Assembly (NCBI GenBank): GCA_033791605.1
Contig: JASJGJ010000030.1
Span: 1 to 23,156, forward strand
Length of the DNA stretch: 23,156 nucleotides
Direction: 5' to 3'
Source: Porticoccus sp033791605
GTDB taxonomy: Bacteria; Pseudomonadota; Gammaproteobacteria; Pseudomonadales; Porticoccaceae
Shown here: positions 7,947-16,019 of the stretch, piece by piece
How the letters are laid out: the number at the start of each line of letters is the position of its first letter
How positions within the stretch are numbered: the stretch's first letter is position 1
The notes under the pieces: generated by a model
Seen by the model: only the letters and a program-made list of their open reading frames with translations
Database searches by the model: none
Told to the model about the DNA's origin: nothing
Program-made: the position numbers and the translations under genes

Positions 7947-8897
7947 ATGCGTCAAAACAAACTTCAAATTGACGCGCTCTCTACCAAGCCCACAAATACT
8001 CTCCGCTCCCATCTTTACAGACACAAGAGGTATTTTTACTTAACCATATTGCTTTTATTTTTCCCCATACTCACAACCCTAGCCGCACAATTTTTTGATC
8101 TCTCAGAACTGCCAATATTGAGCAAACAAAATATAACCACAGGCTTGCAGCTGAGCCGCTATAAACTAACAAGCAACCCCACCACGCTTACCGGGATCAA
8201 AAACAATGCATCAGGCCTGACCTTTAATACGGACACGGGCACCCTGTTCGCTATTATTAATAACCCTGAACAACTTATTGAACTGAACACTCAAGGGAAA
8301 GTTTTACGAACAATCGCATTAAAAGGCTTTGAAGACACAGAAGGACTGGCCTACTTGGGAAACCAGCAGTTCGCAATTATCGAGGAACGTAAACGCGCCA
8401 TTATTATTGTCTCGATCACACCCAGGGCAACAACACTTGAGCTAGCATCTCAGCGTAGTATTGCACTGCCAGTTTCATCCGCTAACAACAATGGCTTTGA
8501 AGGGATAACCACAGATCCATCATCGGGACGACTGTACATCGTCAATGAAAAATCACCGCGACAACTTATTCAAGTAGATGGCTTTACAACCAATCAACCC
8601 AACCTGTCTATATCCATGCCCCTTGACCTAGAACATAAACCCATGGGAAATAAAGATTTCTCTGGCATCTACTTCAATGCTGAATTTCAAACATTACTGC
8701 TTTTAAGTGATGAGTCAAAACTATTAACAGAAGTAGATTTGAATGGCCAGATAAACAGCCAACTACGCCTGAAAGCCGGTCATGCAGGACTTACAAAATC
8801 AATCCCACAAGCAGAAGGAATTACTCTGGATAACGAAGGAGCGCTCTACATTCTAAGCGAACCAAACCTACTTTACCGTTTTGACATCAAAAGTTAA
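7947..8897 (+). CDS. YjiK/SdiA-regulated-family beta-propeller protein, membrane-anchored
   Basis: The 316-residue product has a basic N-terminus and one hydrophobic segment (about 29-47), so it is probably an inner-membrane-anchored periplasmic protein. The rest matches the SdiA-regulated (YjiK-like) six-bladed propeller family: NASGLTFNTDTGTLFAI (about 87-103), GFEDTEGLAYL (127-137), NGFEGIT (182-188), DFSGIYF (237-243), PQAEGITLD (287-295) and SEPNLLYRF (304-312). Each blade repeats an acidic-Gly turn. The molecular function of the family is not settled; the fold resembles phytase-like esterases, but no activity can be claimed. ATG start with AGGTG six bases upstream. It lies on the opposite strand to its neighbours, between two tRNA genes, with its own promoter region and a terminator, which suggests a later insertion into a conserved block. 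Confidence 0.85.
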   Translation: MRQNKLQIDALSTKPTNTLRSHLYRHKRYFYLTILLLFFPILTTLAAQFFDLSELPILSKQNITTGLQLSRYKLTSNPTTLTGIKNNASGLTFNTDTGTLFAIINNPEQLIELNTQGKVLRTIALKGFEDTEGLAYLGNQQFAIIEERKRAIIIVSITPRATTLELASQRSIALPVSSANNNGFEGITTDPSSGRLYIVNEKSPRQLIQVDGFTTNQPNLSISMPLDLEHKPMGNKDFSGIYFNAEFQTLLLLSDESKLLTEVDLNGQINSQLRLKAGHAGLTKSIPQAEGITLDNEGALYILSEPNLLYRFDIKS

Positions 8898-8902
8898 CTC
8901 AT

Positions 8903-8929
8903 AAAAAAAGCCCCTAGTTACGGGGCTTT
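8903..8929. terminator. Bidirectional intrinsic terminator between propeller gene and tRNA-Leu
   Basis: AAAGCCCC (8907-8914), a 7-base loop, GGGGCTTT (8922-8929). On the minus strand the stem runs into seven U residues (8909-8903), making it a strong terminator for the secG-tRNA-Leu transcript. On the plus strand it lies 9 bases past the propeller gene stop, with a short U-tract. Confidence 0.9.
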
Positions 8930-8962
8930 GAGGTCATTCATTGTTGTTACTGGTCTTTAATA

Positions 8963-9047
8963 TGGTGCCCAAGGCCGGACTTGAACCGGCACAGCTTACG
9001 CCACTACCCCCTCAAGATAGCGTGTCTACCAATTCCACCACTTGGGC
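8963..9047 (-). tRNA. tRNA-Leu (anticodon GAG)
   Basis: The 85-nt gene has acceptor stem GCCCAAG/CTTGGGC, encoded CCA, a long variable arm as in class II tRNAs, and anticodon loop TTGAGGG. It lies 10 bases after the secG stop, with no room for a separate promoter, so it is probably cut out of the secG transcript. The same secG-tRNA-Leu-tRNA-Met order is known in Pseudomonas. Confidence 0.96.
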
Positions 9048-9057
9048 TAAAACTTGT

Positions 9058-9456
9058 TTATTTTTCATTTTTCGACTCAGAAGAACCCAAGTCAGGCACA
9101 GCAACATCCTCACCACTTGACATAGGGACATCGCTCTCAACTACAGAATCAACTTCCGGAAGCTCGGTCTCCAAGGATTGCTGAACAGTCTCTAGCTCAG
9201 GCAGAAGATCTCCCCCTACCTTCACAGCATCCTTTGCTATGACCGCCAAACCAAAACTGGTGATAAAAAAAACGGTAGCAAGAATACCCGTTACCTTACT
9301 AAAGAAATTCCAGCCGCCAGCACTACCAAGCACAGTTTGAGAGGCCCCAGAACCAAAGGATGCACCCGCTTCAGCACCTTTTCCTTGCTGCAACAAAATC
9401 ATGCCAATAATGGCCAATCCCGTGAGAAGGTGAACAATCAGTATGATCTTTTCCAT
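9058..9456 (-). CDS. secG: Preprotein translocase subunit SecG
   Basis: SecG is a small membrane subunit of the SecYEG channel that aids protein export driven by SecA. The 132-residue product has two membrane segments (about 3-22 and 55-74) joined by the conserved cytoplasmic loop LLQQGKGAEAGASFGSG. After the second segment comes a long acidic tail rich in Glu, Ser and Val (about 80-132), common and poorly conserved in gammaproteobacterial SecG. ATG start, weak ribosome binding site. It lies 50 bases after tpiA and 10 before tRNA-Leu, and probably shares a transcript with both. Confidence 0.96.
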   Translation of the reverse strand: MEKIILIVHLLTGLAIIGMILLQQGKGAEAGASFGSGASQTVLGSAGGWNFFSKVTGILATVFFITSFGLAVIAKDAVKVGGDLLPELETVQQSLETELPEVDSVVESDVPMSSGEDVAVPDLGSSESKNEK

Positions 9457-9506
9457 TCGCCAAATTTAACCAGTTTTAGTTAACTACATTTACTTAACAA
9501 TAAAAG

Positions 9507-10235
9507 TTACGCCAGCTTACAAATTTCACTAAATTCGCCGACATCCAACGAGGCACCGCCAACCAGCGCGCCATCTATATCCGACTGCAAAAATAACTCA
9601 GCCGCATTGGCAGCTTTAACACTACCACCGTACAAAATTCGCGTCTTAGCACCAGATGCGCCCAACTGGCGACGAATATCCTGGTGCACTAATTGAGCCT
9701 GCTCAGCAGTCGCTGTTTTTCCAGTACCAATGGCCCAAACAGGCTCATAGGCAATCACACCATCGCACAGAGCATCCAAACTGGCGCAGCTTACAACGGC
9801 GTCAATCTGTGCAGATATAACACTAAGCGTATCACCGCGGTCGCGCTGATCCAATGTTTCACCAACACAAAGAATCGGTGTCAACCCAACCCGCTGAGCA
9901 GCAATAAATTTTTCTGCAACCTGCTGATTACTTTCACCGTAAATGCTGCGACGCTCCGAATGACCAACAATGACGTATTGGCATCCAACATCTTGCAACA
10001 TCTGGCACGAAACTTCGCCAGTATAGGCTCCAGCCTTGTATTCAGAAGCATTCTGGCCTCCTACAGCAACACCAGAGCCACCAACGGCCGCAATCACCTG
10101 CGGTATGTACACATGGGGAGGAAAAACAACAAGATCTGCCTCACATCGAACTTCAAGTAAACCGGCCATTAAAGCGGCGATAGATTCACTATCACCATTC
10201 ATTTTCCAATTACCGGCTACTAACGAATGACGCAT
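9507..10235 (-). CDS. tpiA: Triosephosphate isomerase
   Basis: This glycolytic TIM-barrel enzyme interconverts dihydroxyacetone phosphate and glyceraldehyde 3-phosphate in the cytoplasm. All catalytic residues are present: N9 and K11 in AGNWKMNG, H92 in VIVGHSERR, and E164 in IAYEPVWAIGTG, which also holds the flexible loop 6. The phosphate-binding ILYGGSVKAANA and DGALVGGASL complete the barrel. At 242 residues it is slightly shorter than E. coli TpiA (255). ATG start; the ribosome binding site is weak and a GC hairpin (10253-10268) lies just upstream. It stands between glmM and secG as in Pseudomonas. Confidence 0.98.
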   Translation of the reverse strand: MRHSLVAGNWKMNGDSESIAALMAGLLEVRCEADLVVFPPHVYIPQVIAAVGGSGVAVGGQNASEYKAGAYTGEVSCQMLQDVGCQYVIVGHSERRSIYGESNQQVAEKFIAAQRVGLTPILCVGETLDQRDRGDTLSVISAQIDAVVSCASLDALCDGVIAYEPVWAIGTGKTATAEQAQLVHQDIRRQLGASGAKTRILYGGSVKAANAAELFLQSDIDGALVGGASLDVGEFSEICKLA

Positions 10236-10252
10236 ATCGAATGTTTATTCCA

Positions 10253-10300
10253 GCCCCGAAAAAGGGGCGCAATCTTAGCTGAGTTATAAGCAACATACAA
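10253..10300 (-). promoter_or_regulatory. Possible tpiA promoter and leader hairpin
   Basis: On the minus strand TTGTAT (10300-10295), 17 bases, TAAGAT (10277-10272) form a moderate sigma70-like pair. Immediately downstream GCCCC, six bases, GGGGC (10268-10253) make a hairpin ending 17 bases before the tpiA start codon. It has no U-tract, so it is not a terminator; it may stabilise the 5' end. Confidence 0.35.
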
Positions 10301-10383
10301 CCTGTGACCGAATCAATACCGTACGTTCATTTATGCCATTTCAGCTCAAAATGAACCTACGCTTTTACAAATACACAGCGCTT

Positions 10384-11727
10384 CTACCCAACCTCAGATT
10401 CTACAATACCAGCAACCTCATTAACCAACTTTTCAACCAAGCCAGCATCTTCGGCTTCCACCATCACTCGCACCAAAGGTTCGGTCCCAGAGGGTCGTAA
10501 CAAAATACGACCACGATCTTGCAATTCATCCTCAGCGGAAGCGACAGCGTCCTGTATTACTGGGAATTTTTCGAGATTAAATTTCTCTCCAACACGAACA
10601 TTGACCATGCTTTGCGGATACTTTTTCATCCCTTTTTTTAGCGTATTAAGGGGTGTACCTGTTTCACGCATGGCAAACAACACCTGCAGTGCTGCCACAA
10701 CACCATCACCCGTAGTGGTCAAATCACTACAAATAATATGTCCTGAATTTTCCCCGCCCAATTGCCATTTCCGTTCACGTAGAGCTTCAATAACATAGCG
10801 GTCACCTACATTGGTACGAACAAAAGGTATTCCCAGCTCACGCAGTGAAACCTCCATACCCAGATTGCTCATTAGGGTTCCAGCAACACCGCTACAGCCA
10901 CCCTGCTGATGACGATGCTTGGCGATAACAAATATCAATTCATCACCGTCTACCGCATGCCCTTTATGATCAACAAACATGACTCGATCACCATCGCCAT
11001 CAAGAGCGATACCCATATCCGCCCCCTCTGCCACGACAGCATCTTGCAAGAGCGCGGGCTTGGTCGAGCCACAATTTTCATTAATATTAAAACCATCCGG
11101 CTCAACAGCGAGCTCAACCACCTCTGCCCCCAACTCCCGAAACACGCTTGGAGCAGTGTGGTAGGTAGCACCATTGGCACAATCCACAACGATTTTAAGA
11201 CCTTGCAAATGACTACCTGCAGGCAATGTGCCTTTACAAAATTCGATGTAACGACCGACAGCATCAGCGACCCTGTGAGCCTTACCCAATTTTGAGGAGT
11301 CTTCAGTGACAATAGGGTTTTGTAAATAACGCTCTATTGCCTCTTCCACATCATCGGGCAACTTAAACCCATCCCCGCCAAAAAATTTTATGCCATTGTC
11401 GTAATAAGGGTTGTGTGAAGCACTAATGACAATGCCGGCCTGAGCACGAAACGTTCGCGTCAAATATGCTATCGCTGGAGTAGGCATAGGTCCCAACAAT
11501 GCCACATCGACACCCGCAGCTATTAACCCTGCCTGTAGAGCTGACTCGAACATATACCCTGACACTCGAGTATCCTTTCCCACCATAATCAACTTACGGC
11601 CTTCACATCGTTCACTGAATACTTTACCCGCAGCCCAACCGAGCTTGAGAAAAAAATCTGCGGTGATAGGGTGAGTTCCCACTCGCCCACGAATTCCATC
11701 TGTACCAAAAAAGGTTCTACCCATCAT
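10384..11727 (-). CDS. glmM: Phosphoglucosamine mutase
   Basis: GlmM converts glucosamine 6-phosphate to glucosamine 1-phosphate, the precursor of UDP-GlcNAc for peptidoglycan and lipopolysaccharide. The 447-residue product has all four domains of the alpha-D-phosphohexomutase family. Key motifs are FFGTDGIRG at 6-14, the phosphoserine loop SASHNP with S104, the magnesium site DGDGDR at 243-248, and the phosphate-binding RPSGTEP at 411-417. Start is ATGATG; the first or second Met may be used. It overlaps the folP stop by 11 bases, so the two are translationally coupled, with GAGGG upstream. The ftsH-folP-glmM order is typical of gammaproteobacteria. Confidence 0.98.
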   Translation of the reverse strand: MMGRTFFGTDGIRGRVGTHPITADFFLKLGWAAGKVFSERCEGRKLIMVGKDTRVSGYMFESALQAGLIAAGVDVALLGPMPTPAIAYLTRTFRAQAGIVISASHNPYYDNGIKFFGGDGFKLPDDVEEAIERYLQNPIVTEDSSKLGKAHRVADAVGRYIEFCKGTLPAGSHLQGLKIVVDCANGATYHTAPSVFRELGAEVVELAVEPDGFNINENCGSTKPALLQDAVVAEGADMGIALDGDGDRVMFVDHKGHAVDGDELIFVIAKHRHQQGGCSGVAGTLMSNLGMEVSLRELGIPFVRTNVGDRYVIEALRERKWQLGGENSGHIICSDLTTTGDGVVAALQVLFAMRETGTPLNTLKKGMKKYPQSMVNVRVGEKFNLEKFPVIQDAVASAEDELQDRGRILLRPSGTEPLVRVMVEAEDAGLVEKLVNEVAGIVESEVG

Positions 11728-12562
11728 CTCTTCCCTCTACAGCATTCAATATTTTAAGTGCATCCACTGTAGCTGCCACGTCATGAACCCGAAGTATTCG
11801 AGCTCCCCGCTGTGCCGCCAACATCGCCATTGCTACACTTCCTACGACCCTTTCTTCCACAGGCTTGTCTAGAATTGACCCTATCATTGACTTTCTAGAC
11901 ACCCCGACAAGTACAGGAAAGCCTAGCTTCACCAACTCATTCAAGCCTCTAAATAATGTTAAATTGTGCTCCAAAGTTTTACCAAAACCAAAGCCAGGAT
12001 CAAGCAGGATATTTTCTCGCGCAATTCCCGCCCTCTCACAAGCACTGGCCCGATTCATGAGAAAGCCCCCAACCTCTCCCAACTCATCTTGATAATCAGG
12101 CGCTTTCTGCATGCTAGCTGGCTCTCCCGCCATATGCATAAGGCACACAGGAAGACCGGCCATAACAACAGCCTCAACAGCGCCTTCTCGACGCAAGGCG
12201 CGAACATCATTAATCATGACGGCACCTGCACTTGCAACCTCCGCCATCACTAATGGAGTACTGGTATCAACAGAGACTAACGCGCCAAAGTTCTCAACAA
12301 GCGCCTCAACAATAGGCACAACTCGATCAAGTTCTTCATTGACATGAACGGGGGTCGCATCAGGCCTAGTGGACTCTCCACCCACATCAATAATGTCCGC
12401 GCCATCTTTTAGATAAGACTCCACACGAGCCAACACCACAGACAGGTCAAGCTGACCACTACGATACAACTCACCTCCATCAGAAAAGGAGTCTGGCGTT
12501 GTATTTAATACGGCCATAATGCGAGGGGATGACAAGTCAAAATCGACATCACCGAACTTCAC
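11717..12562 (-). CDS. folP: Dihydropteroate synthase
   Basis: FolP joins p-aminobenzoate to dihydropterin pyrophosphate in folate synthesis and is the target of sulfonamides. The 281-residue TIM barrel has both family signatures: IMAVLNTTPDSFSDGG at 15-30 and GGESTRP at 61-67. MINDVRAL, LDPGFGFGKTLEHN, GVSRKSMIG and the C-terminal RVHDV are also present. The start codon is GTG (12560-12562) with GGGGA seven to eight bases upstream; no ATG fits better, because the conserved IMAVLN lies at the expected distance. It is separated from ftsH by a strong terminator and so probably has its own promoter. Confidence 0.97.
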   Translation of the reverse strand: MKFGDVDFDLSSPRIMAVLNTTPDSFSDGGELYRSGQLDLSVVLARVESYLKDGADIIDVGGESTRPDATPVHVNEELDRVVPIVEALVENFGALVSVDTSTPLVMAEVASAGAVMINDVRALRREGAVEAVVMAGLPVCLMHMAGEPASMQKAPDYQDELGEVGGFLMNRASACERAGIARENILLDPGFGFGKTLEHNLTLFRGLNELVKLGFPVLVGVSRKSMIGSILDKPVEERVVGSVAMAMLAAQRGARILRVHDVAATVDALKILNAVEGRDDG

Positions 12563-12619
12563 TTAGTATCCCCGCCATCAAAAAATACATTCCGCCCCAA
12601 CACCAACAAATAGAATAAA

Positions 12620-12648
12620 GGTATATAAAATATGAGGAGTGAAACCAA
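12620..12648 (-). promoter_or_regulatory. Possible promoter for folP-glmM
   Basis: On the minus strand TTGGTT (12648-12643), 17 bases, TATACC (12625-12620), in an A+T-rich stretch after the ftsH terminator and about 58 bases before folP. Each box has about four consensus matches, so this is only plausible. Confidence 0.4.
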
Positions 12649-12703
12649 TCTCATTCAAACCGAAGTTTGGCAAAAAACGTTCCCACTGCGAACGGATCAA
12701 GAT

Positions 12704-12732
12704 AAAAAAACTCCCGGCACAAAGACCGGGAG
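12704..12732 (-). terminator. Intrinsic terminator after ftsH
   Basis: CTCCCGG (12732-12726), an 8-base loop, CCGGGAG (12717-12711), then seven U residues (12710-12704) on the minus strand, 6 bases past the ftsH stop. It is a textbook intrinsic terminator and separates ftsH from folP-glmM. Confidence 0.93.
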
Positions 12733-12737
12733 ATAAG

Positions 12738-14654
12738 TTAGAGTTCTTTGGCTGGACCACCCACTATCTCAGCCCCACCGGAGTCATCGGAATCATCACT
12801 CTTCTTGCCGCCCGACCAATTACCAAAATCACCATCCTGCCAATTGTGGGGTGGACGTACAGGTCTACGATGCATCAAGTCATCGACCTGCTCAGAATCA
12901 ATGGTTTCGTATTCCATTAACGCATCCTTCATTGCATGAAGAATATCGAGATTCTCTTTTAGTATTGTCTCTGCACGCTGATAACACTCATCCAGCATAC
13001 GTCGAACTTCAACGTCTATTTCTCGAGCAGTATCAGCAGAGTATGTCAAATGCCCCGTACCCGGCATCTGGCCCTCGTCTTCGCCATAAAGAACAGGCCC
13101 CATTTTGTCAGACAAGCCCCAACGCCCTACCATATTACGAGCCATTTGAGTCGCCCGCTCAATATCATTGGAAGCACCCGTGGTCACTCCGTCCAACCCA
13201 TGAACGATCTCTTCTGCTATCCGGCCACCAAACAGACTGCACAACTGGCCTTCCAGCTGACGCTTACTCAAACTATACCGATCTTCCTCGGGAAGAAACT
13301 GAGTAACACCCAGTGCTCGCCCACGCGGAATAATAGACACCTTGTGAACAGGATCGTGCTCCGGCATCAAACGCCCAATAATGGCATGGCCCGCTTCATG
13401 ATAAGCCGTATTTTCTTTTTCTTTCTCCGACATAACCATAGACCGACGCTCCGCGCCCATCATGATTTTATCCCGAGCTTTCTCAAATTCTTCCATGGTA
13501 ACAATGCGCTTGTTCGCACGAGCAGCGAATAACGATGCTTCATTAATCAGATTAGACAGGTCTGCGCCTGAAAACCCGGGTGTTCCTCGAGCCACAATAC
13601 TCAGATCAATGCTCTCGTCTAATGGCACTTTCCGCACATGAACTTTTAATATTTGCTCACGACCGCGAATATCTGGCAGCCCCACATAAACTTGACGGTC
13701 AAAACGCCCAGGACGCAGCAAAGCTTTATCCAAAACATCTGGCCGGTTAGTTGCTGCGATCACAATAACGCCTTCGTTGCCTTCAAAACCGTCCATTTCA
13801 ACCAGCAACTGGTTCAGCGTCTGCTCACGCTCATCATTACCACCGCCATGACCACCACCGCGATGACGACCAACAGCATCGATTTCGTCAATAAAAATGA
13901 TGCAGGGAGATTGCTTTTTCGCCTGCTCAAACATGTCTCTGACACGAGAGGCACCAACACCCACAAACATTTCCACAAAATCAGAACCGGAAATTGAGAA
14001 GAAAGGAACTTTAGCTTCGCCAGCAATAGCTTTAGCCAATAAGGTTTTACCGGTACCAGGAGGCCCCACCATCAGAACACCTTGGGGAATACGGCCCCCT
14101 AGACGCTGAAATCGAGAGGGGTCGCGCAGAAAATCCACCAATTCGTGAACATCCTCTTTCGCTTCATCTACACCTGCCACATCGGCAAAGGTAGTATTAA
14201 TTTGATCTTCGCTTAACAGTCGGGCTTTACTTTTCCCAAAGGCCATAGGGCCGCCTCGACCACTGGCTCCGCCTTGCATCTGGCGCATAAAGAACATAAA
14301 AATGGCAAGGATTAGAAGGATGGGAAAAGCCGCCACCAACAACTGCATCCAGAGACTTTGCTTTTCTGGCTCACGCCCTTCAACCTTGACATTATTATTC
14401 AGCAAATCGCCCATCAAACCCACATCGCTCACGGCAGGGCGCGTTGTTTTAAACGCTGAATTATCAGCCCGCTGACCTTCAATAATGGGCCCCTCAACAA
14501 TGACACTTTCAACCCTACCCGTCTGCACTTCTTCAATAAATGCAGAATAACTGATGGTATTATCCGGAGCTGATGGACTGAAGTTTTGAAACACGGACAA
14601 CAACACTGCAGCAATAATGAGCCACAAAACAAGATTTTTCGCCATGTCGTTCAA
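12738..14654 (-). CDS. ftsH: ATP-dependent zinc metalloprotease FtsH
   Basis: FtsH is the membrane-bound AAA+ protease that removes misfolded membrane proteins and regulators such as LpxC and sigma32 in E. coli. The 638-residue product has two membrane segments (about 7-24 and 102-123) around a periplasmic domain. The AAA module has Walker A GPPGTGKT at 197-204, Walker B IIFIDEID at 252-259 and the second region of homology ending RPGRFDR. The peptidase has zinc site HEAGH at 419-423 with D497 as third ligand. Start choice is open. TTG at 14654 has AGAGG eight bases upstream, whereas ATG at 14645 gives the family-typical MAKNL but lies 17 bases from that site. rlmE precedes it, as in E. coli. 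Confidence 0.98.
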   Translation of the reverse strand: MNDMAKNLVLWLIIAAVLLSVFQNFSPSAPDNTISYSAFIEEVQTGRVESVIVEGPIIEGQRADNSAFKTTRPAVSDVGLMGDLLNNNVKVEGREPEKQSLWMQLLVAAFPILLILAIFMFFMRQMQGGASGRGGPMAFGKSKARLLSEDQINTTFADVAGVDEAKEDVHELVDFLRDPSRFQRLGGRIPQGVLMVGPPGTGKTLLAKAIAGEAKVPFFSISGSDFVEMFVGVGASRVRDMFEQAKKQSPCIIFIDEIDAVGRHRGGGHGGGNDEREQTLNQLLVEMDGFEGNEGVIVIAATNRPDVLDKALLRPGRFDRQVYVGLPDIRGREQILKVHVRKVPLDESIDLSIVARGTPGFSGADLSNLINEASLFAARANKRIVTMEEFEKARDKIMMGAERRSMVMSEKEKENTAYHEAGHAIIGRLMPEHDPVHKVSIIPRGRALGVTQFLPEEDRYSLSKRQLEGQLCSLFGGRIAEEIVHGLDGVTTGASNDIERATQMARNMVGRWGLSDKMGPVLYGEDEGQMPGTGHLTYSADTAREIDVEVRRMLDECYQRAETILKENLDILHAMKDALMEYETIDSEQVDDLMHRRPVRPPHNWQDGDFGNWSGGKKSDDSDDSGGAEIVGGPAKEL

Positions 14655-14760
14655 GTGAACATCCTCTTTTTTTACTGCCGGCTATACCTGACAGCACAAC
14701 TTAATATTCAAAAACTACTGGGACCTATAATAACGACCCAGCCGATTAAATTCCCTAACA

Positions 14761-15384
14761 CTAGCGTTTTAATCCCGTCGCAACAATATAGACTTCTCGC
14801 GAGCGAGGGCGGGAGGCATTCGGCTTACGCGTAACCACCCGCTGAAAATGACCTCTTACTTCAAGCATATATTGATCAAAACCTTCGCCATGAAATACTT
14901 TGGCAACAAAATTACCGCCAGGTTTCAAAATCTGACAGGCTAATTCCAAAGCCAACTCCACTAAATACATTGCCTTTGGCTGATCAACAGCCCTCATACC
15001 ACTCATATTGGGGGCCATATCTGAAATTACAAGGTCTGCAAGATCGCCATCCAACGCATCCAATATGTTATTTAACACCAACTCATCGGTGAAATCCCCC
15101 AACACAAAGTCAACGCCCGCAATAGAATCCATGGCAAGAATATCGGAAGCAACTACTCGGCCTTTATTGCCCACCAACTTCGCAGCCACTTGAGACCAGC
15201 CTCCCGGGGCCGCACCCAAGTCCACCACCGTTAAACCAGGACGAAGCAAACGATCTTTTTGATCAAGCTCAATGAGCTTGTAACTGGCACGAGAGCGATA
15301 GCCCTCTTGCTGGGAGCGCTTTACATAATGATCACTATTGTGTTCTTGCAGCCAGCGTTGGCTACTTTTTGAGCGTGTTGCCAT
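14761..15384 (-). CDS. rlmE: 23S rRNA (uridine(2552)-2'-O)-methyltransferase RlmE (FtsJ/RrmJ)
   Basis: RlmE methylates the 2'-OH of U2552 in the A-loop of 23S rRNA late in 50S assembly; in E. coli it is heat-shock induced. The 207-residue product has the SAM-binding motif VVDLGAAPGGWSQ (about 53-65) and the full catalytic tetrad K36, D122 (in SDMAPNMSG), K162 and E197. Length equals the family norm. The ATG start has GGGTAGAT before it. It lies upstream of ftsH and opposite yhbY, the usual gammaproteobacterial context, in which yhbY product also acts on 50S assembly. A duplicated 11-bp motif (15402-15427) stands just ahead of the start. Confidence 0.97.
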   Translation of the reverse strand: MATRSKSSQRWLQEHNSDHYVKRSQQEGYRSRASYKLIELDQKDRLLRPGLTVVDLGAAPGGWSQVAAKLVGNKGRVVASDILAMDSIAGVDFVLGDFTDELVLNNILDALDGDLADLVISDMAPNMSGMRAVDQPKAMYLVELALELACQILKPGGNFVAKVFHGEGFDQYMLEVRGHFQRVVTRKPNASRPRSREVYIVATGLKR

Positions 15385-15401
15385 ATCTACCCAGCAAAAT
15401 T

Positions 15402-15427
15402 CCTATTTAAAAAACGCCTATTTAAAA
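15402..15427. repeat. Two 11-bp direct repeats just upstream of rlmE
   Basis: CCTATTTAAAA occurs at 15402-15412 and again at 15417-15427, 15 bases apart, ending 17 bases before the rlmE start codon. The second copy also forms a small palindrome (CTATTTAAAATAG). It might bind a regulator or be chance in A+T-rich DNA. Confidence 0.6.
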
Positions 15428-15586
15428 TAGTGCCGGCCGCCAAACACAATCCCGGCCATTGACCCCAATGCCAGCGTTATTAGGCAAGCTAATCGAAATC
15501 TTAGCGTGTTACTGCTTCTGGCCCCAGTAAAATTAACAATATTTCTTCACTTCTTGGCACCGTAAACAAGTTTTAACACACAAAAG

Positions 15587-15592
15587 TATAAT
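15587..15592 (+). promoter_or_regulatory. Candidate -10 box for yhbY
   Basis: A perfect TATAAT lies 86 bases before the yhbY start on the plus strand. The matching -35 position (AAACAA or TAAACA) is poor, so the promoter is weak or activator-dependent, if it is real. Confidence 0.45.
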
Positions 15593-15677
15593 CAGGATAG
15601 AATACGCGCCGTTTTGTGGACAATTCACAGGCAGCCACATTGAGTCAACAGTTAGCGTAACCAAAGAGCACAAAGCA

Positions 15678-15980
15678 ATGAAACTTTCCAACGAAGACAA
15701 GAAACATTTAAGACGACTAGGCCACAACATTAACCCTGTTGTAACCGTTGCTGGCAATGGATTGAGCGAAAACGTATTAGCTGAAATTGATCGAGCACTT
15801 AATGACCACGAGCTCATTAAAGTAAAACTAGCCGTGGGAGACAGTGCCGCTAAACGTCAAGCAATTGATGCCATTTGCGAGCAGCTCTCCGCTCAAGTCG
15901 TACAGTCTATCGGCCATGTCGTCTTGCTACTAAAAAAATCCGACAAACCCAACCCTAAGCTTTCCAACCTGCTTCGCTAA
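15678..15980 (+). CDS. yhbY: Ribosome assembly RNA-binding protein YhbY (CRM domain)
   Basis: YhbY is a single CRM-domain protein that associates with pre-50S particles in E. coli. The 100-residue product has the domain from end to end: LSNEDKKHLRRLGHNINPVVTVAGNGLSENVLAEIDRAL, with the GxxG-like loop GNGL around residues 27-30, then HELIKVKLA, and a basic C-terminal tail KKSDKPNPKLSNLLR. ATG start with a weak AAAGAGCACAAAGCA upstream. It is transcribed away from rlmE and towards greA, the conserved rlmE-yhbY-greA neighbourhood. No terminator was seen between it and greA (39 bases). Confidence 0.96.
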   Translation: MKLSNEDKKHLRRLGHNINPVVTVAGNGLSENVLAEIDRALNDHELIKVKLAVGDSAAKRQAIDAICEQLSAQVVQSIGHVVLLLKKSDKPNPKLSNLLR

Positions 15981-16019
15981 ATACGTATTAAGTTTTACAG
16001 CTTAAATCAACCGTGCGAT

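Noticed and set aside
9693..10160. 155-codon open frame on the plus strand opposite tpiA
   Set aside because: Fully inside tpiA, whose catalytic residues are intact; the antisense translation shows no recognisable motif.
10325..10356. 8-bp inverted repeat GTTCATTT/AAATGAAC between glmM and tpiA
   Set aside because: A+T-rich stem with a 16-base loop and no U-tract; not convincing as a terminator and may be chance.
12578..12760. 60-codon minus-strand frame spanning the ftsH terminator into the folP leader
   Set aside because: It runs through a strong terminator hairpin and has no recognisable protein features.
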